Shown one piece after another: positions 14,508 through 21,987 of a stretch of 23,265 nt of DNA; the first letter of the stretch is position 1, and every line of letters starts with the position of its first letter. Origin of the DNA: a bacterium (GTDB lineage: Bacteria > Patescibacteriota > Minisyncoccia > Phycocordibacterales > UBA1550). The notes beneath the pieces were generated by a model. The model made no database searches and was not told where the DNA came from. It saw only the letters and a program-made list of their open reading frames with translations. The position numbers and the translations under genes were made by a program. Where the stretch lies: positions 1-23,265 of the forward strand of contig JAKAMX010000006.1 of assembly GCA_021812665.1 (NCBI GenBank), read 5' to 3'.

Positions 14508-15206
14508 ATGACAACATCAGTACAAAATGAGAAATTGATCACCGACATGTTCGCCGCAGGCGCGCATTTCGGTTATTCGCGTTCACGCCGTCATCCTTCC
14601 GTAAAGCCATTTATCTTTGGCGCAAAGAACGGAATGGAGATCCTCGACCTCGAGAAAACAAGCATTGAGCTCGAAAAAGCAAAGGAATTTATCAAATCTA
14701 TCGCAAAGACTGGCAAGCAGATCCTTTTCGTTGGAACAAAGAACGAGGCAAAGAAAGCCGTAGAGAACGGTGCCGTTTCTATTGATATGCCTTACGTTAC
14801 TGAGCGTTGGGTAGGCGGTGTCCTCACCAATTTCCCAGAGATCAAAAAGCGTATCTCTCGTCTCGAGGACTTGCGCAACAAGCGCGAGAAGGGTGAGCTC
14901 ATTATGTACACCAAAAAGGAGCGTCTTCTCATCGACAAAGATATTGAGCGCCTTGAGCGAAACTTCTCAGGTCTCGTATCGATGAAGGATCTTCCTGTGG
15001 CAATGTTTGTTATTGACCCAAAGAAAGAGAGCATTGCAGTAAAGGAGGCACAGTACCTCGGCATCCCAGTTGTTGCCCTTGCTGGATCTGACTGCAATCT
15101 CAAGGAGATTGATCACGCAATGCCAGGAAATGATTCCTCGGTTACCAGCATCACTTTCTTCGTTGGCCAAGTTACTCAGGCATTCAAGGACGGCCGCGCA
15201 GCATAA
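14508..15206 (+). CDS. rpsB: 30S ribosomal protein S2
   Basis: A 232-residue uS2 of the small subunit. Signatures are AGAHFGYSRSRRHPSVKPFIFG, QILFVGTKNEAKKAV, YVTERWVGGVLTNFPEIKKR and GIPVVALAGSDCNLKEIDHA (usual form: alvDTNcdP) near the end. It precedes tsf in the near-universal rpsB-tsf order, with a 60-base gap that contains only a weak TTGTTA/TAACAA dyad. Confidence 0.97.
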   Translation: MTTSVQNEKLITDMFAAGAHFGYSRSRRHPSVKPFIFGAKNGMEILDLEKTSIELEKAKEFIKSIAKTGKQILFVGTKNEAKKAVENGAVSIDMPYVTERWVGGVLTNFPEIKKRISRLEDLRNKREKGELIMYTKKERLLIDKDIERLERNFSGLVSMKDLPVAMFVIDPKKESIAVKEAQYLGIPVVALAGSDCNLKEIDHAMPGNDSSVTSITFFVGQVTQAFKDGRAA

Positions 15207-15266
15207 ATTTTGTTAGCTTAACAATTAGCCCAGCCGCCGTCTTACGTGTGGCCAACATTTAACCCC

Positions 15267-15857
15267 ATGATTACGACAGAACAAATCAAAGAGTTGCGAG
15301 ATATGACCGGAGTTTCTATTATGCAGTGCAAAAAAGCACTCGAGGAAGCTGGTGGTGATAAAGAAAAAGCACTCTTCGCTCTTCGTAAAAAGAGTAAGGA
15401 AATCGCTGCAAAGAAAGACGAGCGTACTCTCGGGGCAAGCGTTGTAGATGCTTACATCCACAGCAACAAAAAAGTTGGCGCGCTCATTGAGCTCTCATGC
15501 GAGACTGACTTCGTTGCGCGCAACGAGGAGTTTATTTTCCTCGCACGCGAGATTGCAATGCACATCACGGCAATGAACCCAGAGTTTGTTGACGAGTCAC
15601 AAATCTCAGACGAAGCTCGCGCTGCCGTAACTGAATTGTTCAAGAAGGAGGTTGAGGAGTCTGGCAAGCCAGCTGACCTCCAGGCAAAGATGATGGAAGG
15701 AAAGCTCAAGACTTATTTTGCTGAGAAGACCCTTCTCAACCAGTCGTTTGTGAAAGATCCTGATTTGACTATCACGGATTTGATCAACCGATACGTGCAG
15801 AAGTTCGGTGAGAAGATCGCAGTAGCACGTTTCGTTCGGTTCTCGGCTGCAAAGTAA
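15267..15857 (+). CDS. tsf: Elongation factor Ts
   Basis: A 196-residue EF-Ts, the nucleotide exchange factor of EF-Tu. The start is ATG 15267 giving MITTEQIKELRDMTGVSIM, the family N-terminus; an in-frame GTG at 15246 would add seven unsupported residues. The exchange motif CETDFVARN and C-terminal ITDLINRYVQKFGEKIAV are present. It is shorter than the roughly 283 residues in E. coli and lacks much of the second core subdomain, as in other compact EF-Ts proteins. The next gene starts nine bases after the stop. There is no Shine-Dalgarno sequence. Confidence 0.96.
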   Translation: MITTEQIKELRDMTGVSIMQCKKALEEAGGDKEKALFALRKKSKEIAAKKDERTLGASVVDAYIHSNKKVGALIELSCETDFVARNEEFIFLAREIAMHITAMNPEFVDESQISDEARAAVTELFKKEVEESGKPADLQAKMMEGKLKTYFAEKTLLNQSFVKDPDLTITDLINRYVQKFGEKIAVARFVRFSAAK

Positions 15858-15866
15858 ACGAAAACC

Positions 15867-16265
15867 ATGTTCATTATTATCACACTCTTTTATCTCTCGC
15901 TCATAACCATAGTGGGAATGGTGGGATGGAAGCTTGTGTCGTTGCGCAAGCTCAAGCTTTCTCTTGTTGAGGGGGCTGTTGAAAAGGAGCTTCACAGCAG
16001 CTTGTATCAGACGCTTGAGCGTGCTTGCCACGCCTTTCGCACGGTGTACCTTGCGCGAGCGAAAGCGTATGCGATGGATATTTTTTACATCATTGCAAAG
16101 AAGGTCCTCGGATGGATCCTTCGCGTGACACAAAAGATTCAGGCCAAGCATGGAAAGTGGTATGACATGGTGAAGGGCAAGGGGGTTGTCAAGAAAAAGG
16201 GTTCAGTTTCATTTTTTCTTCAAGATGTGGCAGAATACAAAAAGTCACTGAAGGAGGGGGAGTAA
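15867..16265 (+). CDS. Small basic membrane protein, uncharacterised
   Basis: A 132-residue protein not recognised by name. One N-terminal membrane helix (about 2-24) is followed by a strongly basic, helical cytoplasmic part (KLVSLRKLKLSLVEGAVEKE and onward; KGKGVVKKKG near 103-112). It starts nine bases after tsf and is probably translated from the same transcript. It has no recognised motif or catalytic residues. Placement, length and the absence of any overlapping alternative support it as a real gene. Confidence 0.75.
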   Translation: MFIIITLFYLSLITIVGMVGWKLVSLRKLKLSLVEGAVEKELHSSLYQTLERACHAFRTVYLARAKAYAMDIFYIIAKKVLGWILRVTQKIQAKHGKWYDMVKGKGVVKKKGSVSFFLQDVAEYKKSLKEGE

Positions 16266-16278
16266 AAGCCCTGTTATC

Positions 16279-16307
16279 TTGGTGGTTTTGCAGGAATATG
16301 CTATAAG
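16279..16307 (+). promoter_or_regulatory. Promoter of tRNA-Thr and the abutting gene
   Basis: TTGGTG (16279-16284), a 17-base spacer and TATAAG (16302-16307) preceded by TGC (extended -10). The start would be near 16314, about 20 bases before the tRNA 5' end. The following protein gene has no other visible promoter. Confidence 0.6.
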
Positions 16308-16334
16308 TAAGGGCGCTGTTCGTAAAATAAATAT

Positions 16335-16410
16335 GCCACTTTAGCTCAGTTGGTAGAGCAACACTTTTGTAAAGTGAAGGTCCCCAGTTCGAATCTGGGA
16401 AGTGGCTCCA
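16335..16410 (+). tRNA. tRNA-Thr(TGT)
   Basis: A 76-base tRNA. The acceptor GCCACTT pairs with AAGTGGC; discriminator T and encoded CCA follow. The D-arm is GCTC...GAGC. The anticodon loop TTTGTAA gives TGT (reads ACA and relatives), with an A-A mismatch at the 27-43 pair. The T-arm is CCCAG-TTCGAAT-CTGGG. The base after the CCA is the A of the next gene's ATG. Confidence 0.97.
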
Positions 16411-17472
16411 ATGAAATTCAATTTTGAGATGCCTAGGGCGGACAATCCGCAGGAAGCAGAATCAAAAAAGGATGAACAGAGCGTCCTTGAGCGTTTATAT
16501 AAATCAAAAGGAGCCCGCGCAGTCGCATTTGCAGCTGCGCTTTTTGGTGCCGGTGAGGTGGCTGAATCTGTATCGAAGCATTTGAAAAACGAAGCAGAGA
16601 TTGTCAGCGCGGTGGAAAAAGATTCGCTAAAACTTGAGGGCCTTGCCGATAAATTTAAAACAGAAATACAAGTGGAGGGTGGCGATCAAATAATTTTGCA
16701 TATTGCACAAAAGCACACTGAGGGAGCGCTTAAAAAACTTGGCGGTGTAGAGGACATCATTAAATCTCAGAGGCATGTTGAGGAGCTCCTCGTGTACCTA
16801 AAGGAAAAAGGCATAGCAGACACTGTTTACGAAGAGGGAGTAAACGAAGCAGTGCTCCAAAATATATATAGAATTCAGCATACCGCCACTGAAGATATGC
16901 TCCTAACTGTTAAAGGGATGAAAGACCCTACATACGGTTTCTCTGAGGAGACACAGGCTAATTCTCTTTACGCGGCAAAGTGTGAGCTTTTGCGCCGCGC
17001 AAACGAACTTGATTCAAACTACCAGCTGAAAATCAAGAGTGGTTTTCCGCAAAATCCAGAAACTGAATCTCTCGTCAAAAAACTGAGAGCCGATGCTAAA
17101 GAAATTGGAGATGACGAGCTTATCCATGGAGACAATGTATACGTATGGGGAGCAGGGCCTAAAATGTATGCAGAAGGAAAAATAAACTTGCGGGCGGCTC
17201 AAAATGATCAAGCAGATGCAGAAACCATGGCGCCTTATACTCTCAAGGAGATCGTGCCTACGGTCCTAAATGCCGGGTACAAACCTGCAATTCGTCATGC
17301 TATTCGTGAGAATGCTGCACTTGATCTTATCGCACACGATGCTCCTACCCTCAAGGAGAAGATAATCCCATTGATCTATGGTGCAGGACATGACTTTACT
17401 GGCGCGGTGAAGGATTGGGATAAAAAAGCGGGCTCGCAAAAGTTCGGCTTAACCCGGGTAGAGGCAAAATAA
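16411..17472 (+). CDS. Uncharacterised protein, possible TIKI/TraB-like fold, abutting tRNA-Thr
   Basis: A 353-residue protein starting at ATG 16411, the first base after the tRNA CCA. An in-frame GTG at 16402 lies inside the tRNA acceptor stem and is rejected. There is no Shine-Dalgarno sequence. An alanine-rich hydrophobic stretch (about 35-50) may be membrane-associated. The strand-like IILHIAQKH (94-102), the TVYEEGV segment (138-144), IRENAALDLIAHD (298-310) and the C-terminal IYGAGHDF (GxxH at 324-327) follow in the order seen in the TIKI superfamily (TraB/PrgY, GumN, ChaN), but the first GxxH is AQKH here. The fold is a hypothesis. The ATG position suggests a leaderless mRNA produced by tRNA 3' processing. 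Confidence 0.7.
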   Translation: MKFNFEMPRADNPQEAESKKDEQSVLERLYKSKGARAVAFAAALFGAGEVAESVSKHLKNEAEIVSAVEKDSLKLEGLADKFKTEIQVEGGDQIILHIAQKHTEGALKKLGGVEDIIKSQRHVEELLVYLKEKGIADTVYEEGVNEAVLQNIYRIQHTATEDMLLTVKGMKDPTYGFSEETQANSLYAAKCELLRRANELDSNYQLKIKSGFPQNPETESLVKKLRADAKEIGDDELIHGDNVYVWGAGPKMYAEGKINLRAAQNDQADAETMAPYTLKEIVPTVLNAGYKPAIRHAIRENAALDLIAHDAPTLKEKIIPLIYGAGHDFTGAVKDWDKKAGSQKFGLTRVEAK

Positions 17473-17521
17473 ATCAAATTTTTTGGCATCCCATCTCTTT
17501 AAACAGGTGGTTTTTGTCAAT

Positions 17522-17550
17522 TTGTGAAAATGTCTATTTTTTCATATACT
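17522..17550 (+). promoter_or_regulatory. Promoter of the glycerate-to-pyruvate operon (predicted leaderless)
   Basis: TTGTGA (17522-17527), a 17-base spacer and TATACT (17545-17550), nine bases before the glycerate kinase ATG at 17560. No other promoter is evident before pyrD, so it probably drives all four genes. Confidence 0.65.
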
Positions 17551-17559
17551 GGGTAGGCT

Positions 17560-18828
17560 ATGAGCAAAATTGAAATTCAAAATCGCGCCGAACTACAGAA
17601 ATATCCGCACAGGGAAGACGCTCTTTCAATCATTGAAGTTGGATTGAATGCTATCGATACTGAAAATGTTATAAATTCTTCAATATCCGTTCAGGACAAA
17701 ATACTTCGTGTGAAAAATCACGAGTTTGATTTGAATAAATTTAAAAGAGTTCGCGTTATTGGCTTCGGTAAGGCCTCTTGCGAGGCCGCAATTGCGCTCG
17801 AAAAAGTGCTCGGCTCATTGATTAGCCGAGGCGCGGTCATTGATATCAAGCACAAACAGTGTGAAATTATTGAAAGTCTCGTGGGTACACACCCTCGCTC
17901 GTCGCTTCAGAATGTCACGGTGACCAAGCAACTCCTCGAAATTGTGAAGGACATAAAGGAGGACGACTTGGTGCTCGTGATCGTTTCTGGCGGCGGTTCC
18001 GCACTGCTCTGTGCTACCGATGAGGAGTGTAAACAGAGTGAAAAAATCTACGACGACTTTATTCAGGTCGGCGCAAATATCGATGAACTCAACACAGTTC
18101 GCAAGCACCTCTCGTCTCTCAAGGGTGGTGGGCTCGCAAAAATTTTGTATCCTGCAACCGTTGTCGGTTTGATCTTCTGCGACATCCCTGGCGGAGACTA
18201 CGAGAAAACAGCTTCTGGTCCAACCTGTCGCGACACTTCAACCATCCACGACGCAGAAGCTATTCTTAAGAAATACAACTTTGGTGGTTTCGAGCTCAAC
18301 GAAACGCCGAAGGAAGATAAATATTTTGAACGCGTTCACAACGTACTCATGGTTTCAAACACTGTTGCCGCAAACGCAATGTCTGAAAAAGCAAAGGAGC
18401 TTGGCTACGATGCAAAAATTTTGTCAGTAAATATTTATACTGATTCTGAAAAGACGATCGCTGACTTCAAAAATCTTGCTGCACCAAAGACGGTTGTTAT
18501 CGGCGCAGGCGAAGTGAGCCTTATTGTGAAGGGTGGTGGTGGCTCTGGCGGAAGATGTGCATATATGGGTATGGTTGCACTTCCTCATGTCGGCGAGGGT
18601 GAGGCGCTCGTTGCAGTCGCTTCGGACGGACTAGACAATTCTCCTTCTGCGGGTGTTATCGTTGATAAGAGTACAGTAGCTCGCGTTGCAGAGTCAGGAA
18701 TCAATACAGAGGAGTACATGACTCATTATGATGCATACAATTTCTTCGAAAAGGTCGGAGATGCTTCGATTGTTACTGGTCAAACGGGCGCTAATGTTTC
18801 AGATTTAATGATATGGATACAACAATAA
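17560..18828 (+). CDS. Glycerate 2-kinase (GckA type, DUF4147/MOFRL)
   Basis: A 422-residue kinase of the GckA/TtuD-like family, which phosphorylates glycerate to 2-phosphoglycerate. The N-terminal DUF4147-like part has VIGFGKASCEAAIALE, GTHPRSS, VSGGGSALLC, RKHLSSLKGGGLAK and PGGDYEKTASGPTCRD; the C-terminal MOFRL-like part has GAGEVSLIVKGGGGSGGRC and VAVASDGLDNSPSAGVIVD. The length is normal. Its last 16 bases overlap the enolase gene, which consumes its product, so the pair is likely translationally coupled. An ADP-forming reaction yielding 2-phosphoglycerate is expected from the family; 3-phosphoglycerate-forming kinases belong to other families. Confidence 0.92.
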   Translation: MSKIEIQNRAELQKYPHREDALSIIEVGLNAIDTENVINSSISVQDKILRVKNHEFDLNKFKRVRVIGFGKASCEAAIALEKVLGSLISRGAVIDIKHKQCEIIESLVGTHPRSSLQNVTVTKQLLEIVKDIKEDDLVLVIVSGGGSALLCATDEECKQSEKIYDDFIQVGANIDELNTVRKHLSSLKGGGLAKILYPATVVGLIFCDIPGGDYEKTASGPTCRDTSTIHDAEAILKKYNFGGFELNETPKEDKYFERVHNVLMVSNTVAANAMSEKAKELGYDAKILSVNIYTDSEKTIADFKNLAAPKTVVIGAGEVSLIVKGGGGSGGRCAYMGMVALPHVGEGEALVAVASDGLDNSPSAGVIVDKSTVARVAESGINTEEYMTHYDAYNFFEKVGDASIVTGQTGANVSDLMIWIQQ

Positions 18829-20045
18829 AAAAGATAGCAGCGAGAGAAATTTTAGATTCACGAGGAGCTCCAACATTGGAGGTCGAAGTTTTTGCAGGTA
18901 ATACAAGCGGCAAGTTTTCTGTACCAGGTGGCGCAAGTAAGGGTTCACACGAACCTGTCGATAAACGCGATGACGACCCAAACTATTTCGGTGGAATGGG
19001 GGTTACGTTGGCAGTGAAGAACGCCGAAGGAATTATCCAAGAAGCACTCATGGGTCATGATGTAACTGACCAAAAAGGTATCGATGAGATATTACTAAAA
19101 CTCGATGGAACACCAAATAAATCAAATCTTGGTGGCAACACGCTCATTGGCGTAAGCATTGCATGTGCAAAGGCCGCCGCTGCTGTGCAGGGCAAGGAGG
19201 TCTACGAGCATCTTCGCACGCTCGCTGATATCAAGCCATCTCGCAAAGTTCCATTTCTTTTTATGAACCTCGTAAATGGTGGCAAGCACGCAAAAACATC
19301 CCTCGCGTTCCAGGAGTATCATATCGTTCCACAAGTTGAGGATCTGCGTGAGGCGCTCAATATTGCAACAAAAGTTCAGTCAGATTTGCGTGCAATGCTT
19401 ATCAAAGAGTTTGGTGTTACTTCGGCAAACTTTGGTGACGAAGGCGGGTTCGTGCCAGATGTTGTCGATGTAAAGCGACCAATAGAGATGCTTTTTGAAG
19501 TTCTTGAAAAGAATAATTTCACTGACAAAGTGAAGCTCTCAATGGACGTTGCGTCATCTTCGTTTTATGAGAATGACGCTTATCTCATCGGTGATAAAAA
19601 ATATTCAACCGAGGATATGATGAGCATGTACAAGGAGATGATTGAAAAATTCCCCGTGTTCTCTATCGAGGACCCATTTCACGAAGAAGATTTCGAGGCA
19701 TTTAAACAACTTCGCGAAGCAACCTCAATCCACATTGTGGGCGATGACCTCACGGTGACAAACAAAGCTCGCCTCGCGATGGCGATCGAAGCAAAGAGTA
19801 TCAACTCAATCATTATCAAACCAAACCAGATCGGTACGCTTACGGAAACGCTCGAGACGATGAAACTTGCGCGTGACAACGACATCGACTGTATCGTAAG
19901 TCATCGCAGCGGTGATACCAATGACGACTTTATCAGCGACCTCGCGTGGGCCTTTGGAGCATTTGGGCTAAAAGCTGGTGCGGCACAGCGTGGAGAACGC
20001 GTAGCAAAATACAACAGACTATGGAACATTCAAGAGCACAAATAG
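18813..20045 (+). CDS. eno: Enolase (divergent)
   Basis: A 410-residue enolase converting 2-phosphoglycerate to PEP. Metal and catalytic marks: Ser42 of the mobile loop, NGGKHA, GDEGGF, SMDVAS (Asp ligand), SIEDPF, VGDDLTVTN, IIKPNQIGTLTET (catalytic Lys) and SHRSGDTND. Several normally strict positions differ: SGAST is GGASK, the Glu after MDxAxS is Ser, SHRSGET is SHRSGDT and RSER is RGER. All metal ligands remain, so activity is likely but kinetics may differ. It starts inside the glycerate kinase gene and its last 25 bases overlap the pyruvate kinase gene. It is slightly shorter than the usual roughly 430 residues. Confidence 0.95.
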   Translation: MDTTIKKIAAREILDSRGAPTLEVEVFAGNTSGKFSVPGGASKGSHEPVDKRDDDPNYFGGMGVTLAVKNAEGIIQEALMGHDVTDQKGIDEILLKLDGTPNKSNLGGNTLIGVSIACAKAAAAVQGKEVYEHLRTLADIKPSRKVPFLFMNLVNGGKHAKTSLAFQEYHIVPQVEDLREALNIATKVQSDLRAMLIKEFGVTSANFGDEGGFVPDVVDVKRPIEMLFEVLEKNNFTDKVKLSMDVASSSFYENDAYLIGDKKYSTEDMMSMYKEMIEKFPVFSIEDPFHEEDFEAFKQLREATSIHIVGDDLTVTNKARLAMAIEAKSINSIIIKPNQIGTLTETLETMKLARDNDIDCIVSHRSGDTNDDFISDLAWAFGAFGLKAGAAQRGERVAKYNRLWNIQEHK

Positions 20046-20818
20046 TAGCGACCTTAGGGCCTGCGAGCAAAGACAAGGACGTCATTGAGCAAATGATGCA
20101 GCACCAAATGGACGTGGTGCGTCTCAATTTTTCTTGGGGTACGTATGATGAACATGCGGGATATATCAACGCTGTGCGTGAAGTAGCACAGAAGCTCGGC
20201 AGGAAGATTCCTATTATTCAGGACTTATCAGGCCCACGCCTACAGGAAGAAAAAGGTCACCACATTGATATTTCCGCGCGCGATCTTATCACCGCAAAAG
20301 ATATTAGAGATTTAAACTTTGGCCTCGAGCATGAGGTCGACTATATTGCGATGTCGTATGTAGGCACTGCGGATGATGTCGCCGAGCTCCGACGACTTAT
20401 TCGCGAGGCAGGGAAGTCGACACCAATTATCTCAAAGGTGGAGCGCCAGAAGGCGATCGACAACATCGATAGTATTATTGATGCTTCAGACGCAATCATG
20501 ATTGCTCGCGGAGACATGGGAAACGAAGTACCGCTCGAGAAAATTCCTCTAGTTGAAAAAGAAATTATCATGAAGTGTAAAGCGGCGGGAAAACCAGTTA
20601 TCACCGCGACACAAATGTTTTTGTCGATGGTAGAAAATCCAGAGCCATCACGCGCAGAGATTACCGATGTATTTTTTGCGATCTCAAATGGTTCCGATGC
20701 CGTAATGCTCTCTGAGGAAACATCAAAAGGGAAGTATCCTGTCGAGGCTGTTACATTCATGGAAAAGGCTACGCTCGAGGCAGAGCATCTCTACAAACTC
20801 AAAGTTAACCCACTTTAG
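20021..20818 (+). CDS. pyk: Minimal pyruvate kinase (A-domain only)
   Basis: A 265-residue pyruvate kinase homologue that makes pyruvate and ATP from PEP and ADP. The start ATG 20021 gives MEHSRAQIVATLGPAS, the normal family N-terminus; an earlier in-frame start at 19946 would add 25 residues encoded within enolase. Active-site segments are RLNFSWG (His of SHG is Trp39), QDLSGPR, SKVERQKAI (Lys139, Glu141), ARGDMG (Asp165), GKPVITATQMFLSM and SDAVMLSEETSKGKYPVEAV. The B domain is cut to about 15 residues between QDLSGPR and the DLITAKDI segment, and the allosteric C domain is missing. It is half the normal length, yet the barrel is intact and the frame is clean. pyrD starts four bases after the stop. 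Confidence 0.88.
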   Translation: MEHSRAQIVATLGPASKDKDVIEQMMQHQMDVVRLNFSWGTYDEHAGYINAVREVAQKLGRKIPIIQDLSGPRLQEEKGHHIDISARDLITAKDIRDLNFGLEHEVDYIAMSYVGTADDVAELRRLIREAGKSTPIISKVERQKAIDNIDSIIDASDAIMIARGDMGNEVPLEKIPLVEKEIIMKCKAAGKPVITATQMFLSMVENPEPSRAEITDVFFAISNGSDAVMLSEETSKGKYPVEAVTFMEKATLEAEHLYKLKVNPL

Positions 20819-20822
20819 AAAC

Positions 20823-21938
20823 ATGAAAAATTGGTTCGTCGCATTACGAAATAAAATCGTTCACTTTTTTTACGTCGTCTTGTTGAAACCGATATATTTC
20901 GCGAGAGATCCCGAGGATGTGCACGACACGATGACCAAGGTCGGTGTCTTTCTTGGTAAGTGCAATATTATGCGATGGGCAACCTCGGCGCTTTTCAATT
21001 TTTCTGATCCAGCACTTGAGCAAAATATTCTTGGTGTGCATTTCCCAAATCCTATTGGCCTAGCGGCTGGTTTCGACAAGGACGCGCAGCTCATCGACAT
21101 CCTGCCGAGTGTCGGCTTTGGATATGAAGAAGTGGGTTCTATCACCGGCGAACCATGTAAAGGTAATCCTAAACCACGTCTTTGGAGACTCAAGAAATCT
21201 AATTCACTTGTGGTGTACTACGGCCTCAAAAACGAGGGTGCTGAGAAAATAGCGACACGATTGCGAGGTAAGAAATTTAGATTTCCAATTGGTACAAGCG
21301 TAGCAAAGACCAACAGCGCTGACACCGTCGAAACGCAGGCGGGGATAGGTGATTACGTAAAAGCATTTACGCAGTTTGTAGATATCGGTGACTATTTCAC
21401 TATCAATATCAGCTGCCCAAATGCATTCGGCGGGGAGCCTTTTACAGACTCTGAAAAACTTGAAGCGCTGCTTTCTGCAATCGATAAAATTGAAACAAAG
21501 AAGCCAATCTTTTTGAAACTGTCTCCTGATTTGAGCGAAGAGCAAATTACTGCGATTTTGGGTGTTTGCGCACGCCATCGTGTACACGGATTTATTTCTA
21601 CGAACCTCACCAAGAAACGAGACAATAAAAAAATACTTGATTGTGAGGTGCCAACGCAGGGCGGCATAAGCGGCAAAGTAGTAGGGGATTTGTCGAATGC
21701 ACAAATCCGATTCATTTATAAAAAAACACAAGGCAAATACATAATCATCGGTTGTGGCGGAATTTCTTCTGCCGAAGATGCATACGCAAAAATTAAAGCT
21801 GGTGCGTCACTCCTACAGCTCATCACCGGAATGATATTTGAAGGACCTCAAGTGGTGAGTGAAATCAATCGTGGTCTCGTTGTGTTGCTCAAGAAAGATG
21901 GTTACAAAAACATTGCAGAGGTGGTGGGGAAGGAGTAA
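20823..21938 (+). CDS. pyrD: Dihydroorotate dehydrogenase, class-2-like with catalytic Cys
   Basis: A 371-residue FMN enzyme that oxidises dihydroorotate to orotate in pyrimidine synthesis. The layout is class 2 (membrane-associated, quinone-dependent): an N-terminal amphipathic region (FVALRNKIVHFFYVVLLKPI), then PIGLAAGFDKDAQ, GNPKPRLWRL, STNLTKKRD, GGISGKVV and IGCGGISSAEDAYAKI. However, the base-loop reads NISCPN (195-200), with Cys198 where class 2 enzymes have Ser (NISSPN) and class 1 enzymes have the catalytic Cys. The electron acceptor is therefore unclear. It is the last gene of the glycerate-to-pyruvate operon with a 4-base gap and no Shine-Dalgarno sequence. No other pyrimidine gene is in the window. 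Confidence 0.93.
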   Translation: MKNWFVALRNKIVHFFYVVLLKPIYFARDPEDVHDTMTKVGVFLGKCNIMRWATSALFNFSDPALEQNILGVHFPNPIGLAAGFDKDAQLIDILPSVGFGYEEVGSITGEPCKGNPKPRLWRLKKSNSLVVYYGLKNEGAEKIATRLRGKKFRFPIGTSVAKTNSADTVETQAGIGDYVKAFTQFVDIGDYFTINISCPNAFGGEPFTDSEKLEALLSAIDKIETKKPIFLKLSPDLSEEQITAILGVCARHRVHGFISTNLTKKRDNKKILDCEVPTQGGISGKVVGDLSNAQIRFIYKKTQGKYIIIGCGGISSAEDAYAKIKAGASLLQLITGMIFEGPQVVSEINRGLVVLLKKDGYKNIAEVVGKE

Positions 21939-21945
21939 ATAATCA

Positions 21946-21973
21946 TTGACATTATTGAAGTTTGTGGTAGTTT
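21946..21973 (+). promoter_or_regulatory. Promoter of the two-gene cassette
   Basis: A perfect -35 TTGACA (21946-21951), 16-base spacer and TAGTTT (21968-21973) preceded by TGG. Unlike neighbouring promoters it leaves a leader of about 40 bases holding a hairpin and a Shine-Dalgarno sequence. Confidence 0.5.
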
Positions 21974-21987
21974 TATGCCAGACATTT

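Noticed and set aside
14501..14509. TATAAT just before the rpsB ATG as a leaderless promoter
   Set aside because: Only about one base separates the hexamer from the ATG, so transcription would start inside the gene; the TTGCGT/TACTAT pair upstream is better.
15246..15266. GTG start adding seven residues to EF-Ts
   Set aside because: ATG 15267 gives the conserved family N-terminus MITTEQIKEL.
15207..15266. TTGTTA/TAACAA dyad between rpsB and tsf as a terminator
   Set aside because: The stem is only six AT-rich pairs with a 3-base loop and no T-run.
16402..16410. GTG start extending the protein gene into tRNA-Thr
   Set aside because: It lies in the tRNA acceptor stem; ATG 16411 directly after CCA is the plausible start.
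19946..20020. Upstream start adding 25 residues to pyruvate kinase
   Set aside because: Those codons overlap conserved enolase coding sequence and match nothing in the pyruvate kinase family; ATG 20021 gives the normal N-terminus.
817..21938. Reassignment of UGA to an amino acid
   Set aside because: All resident genes are full length without any in-frame TGA, so there is avoidance of TGA stops but no sign of decoding.
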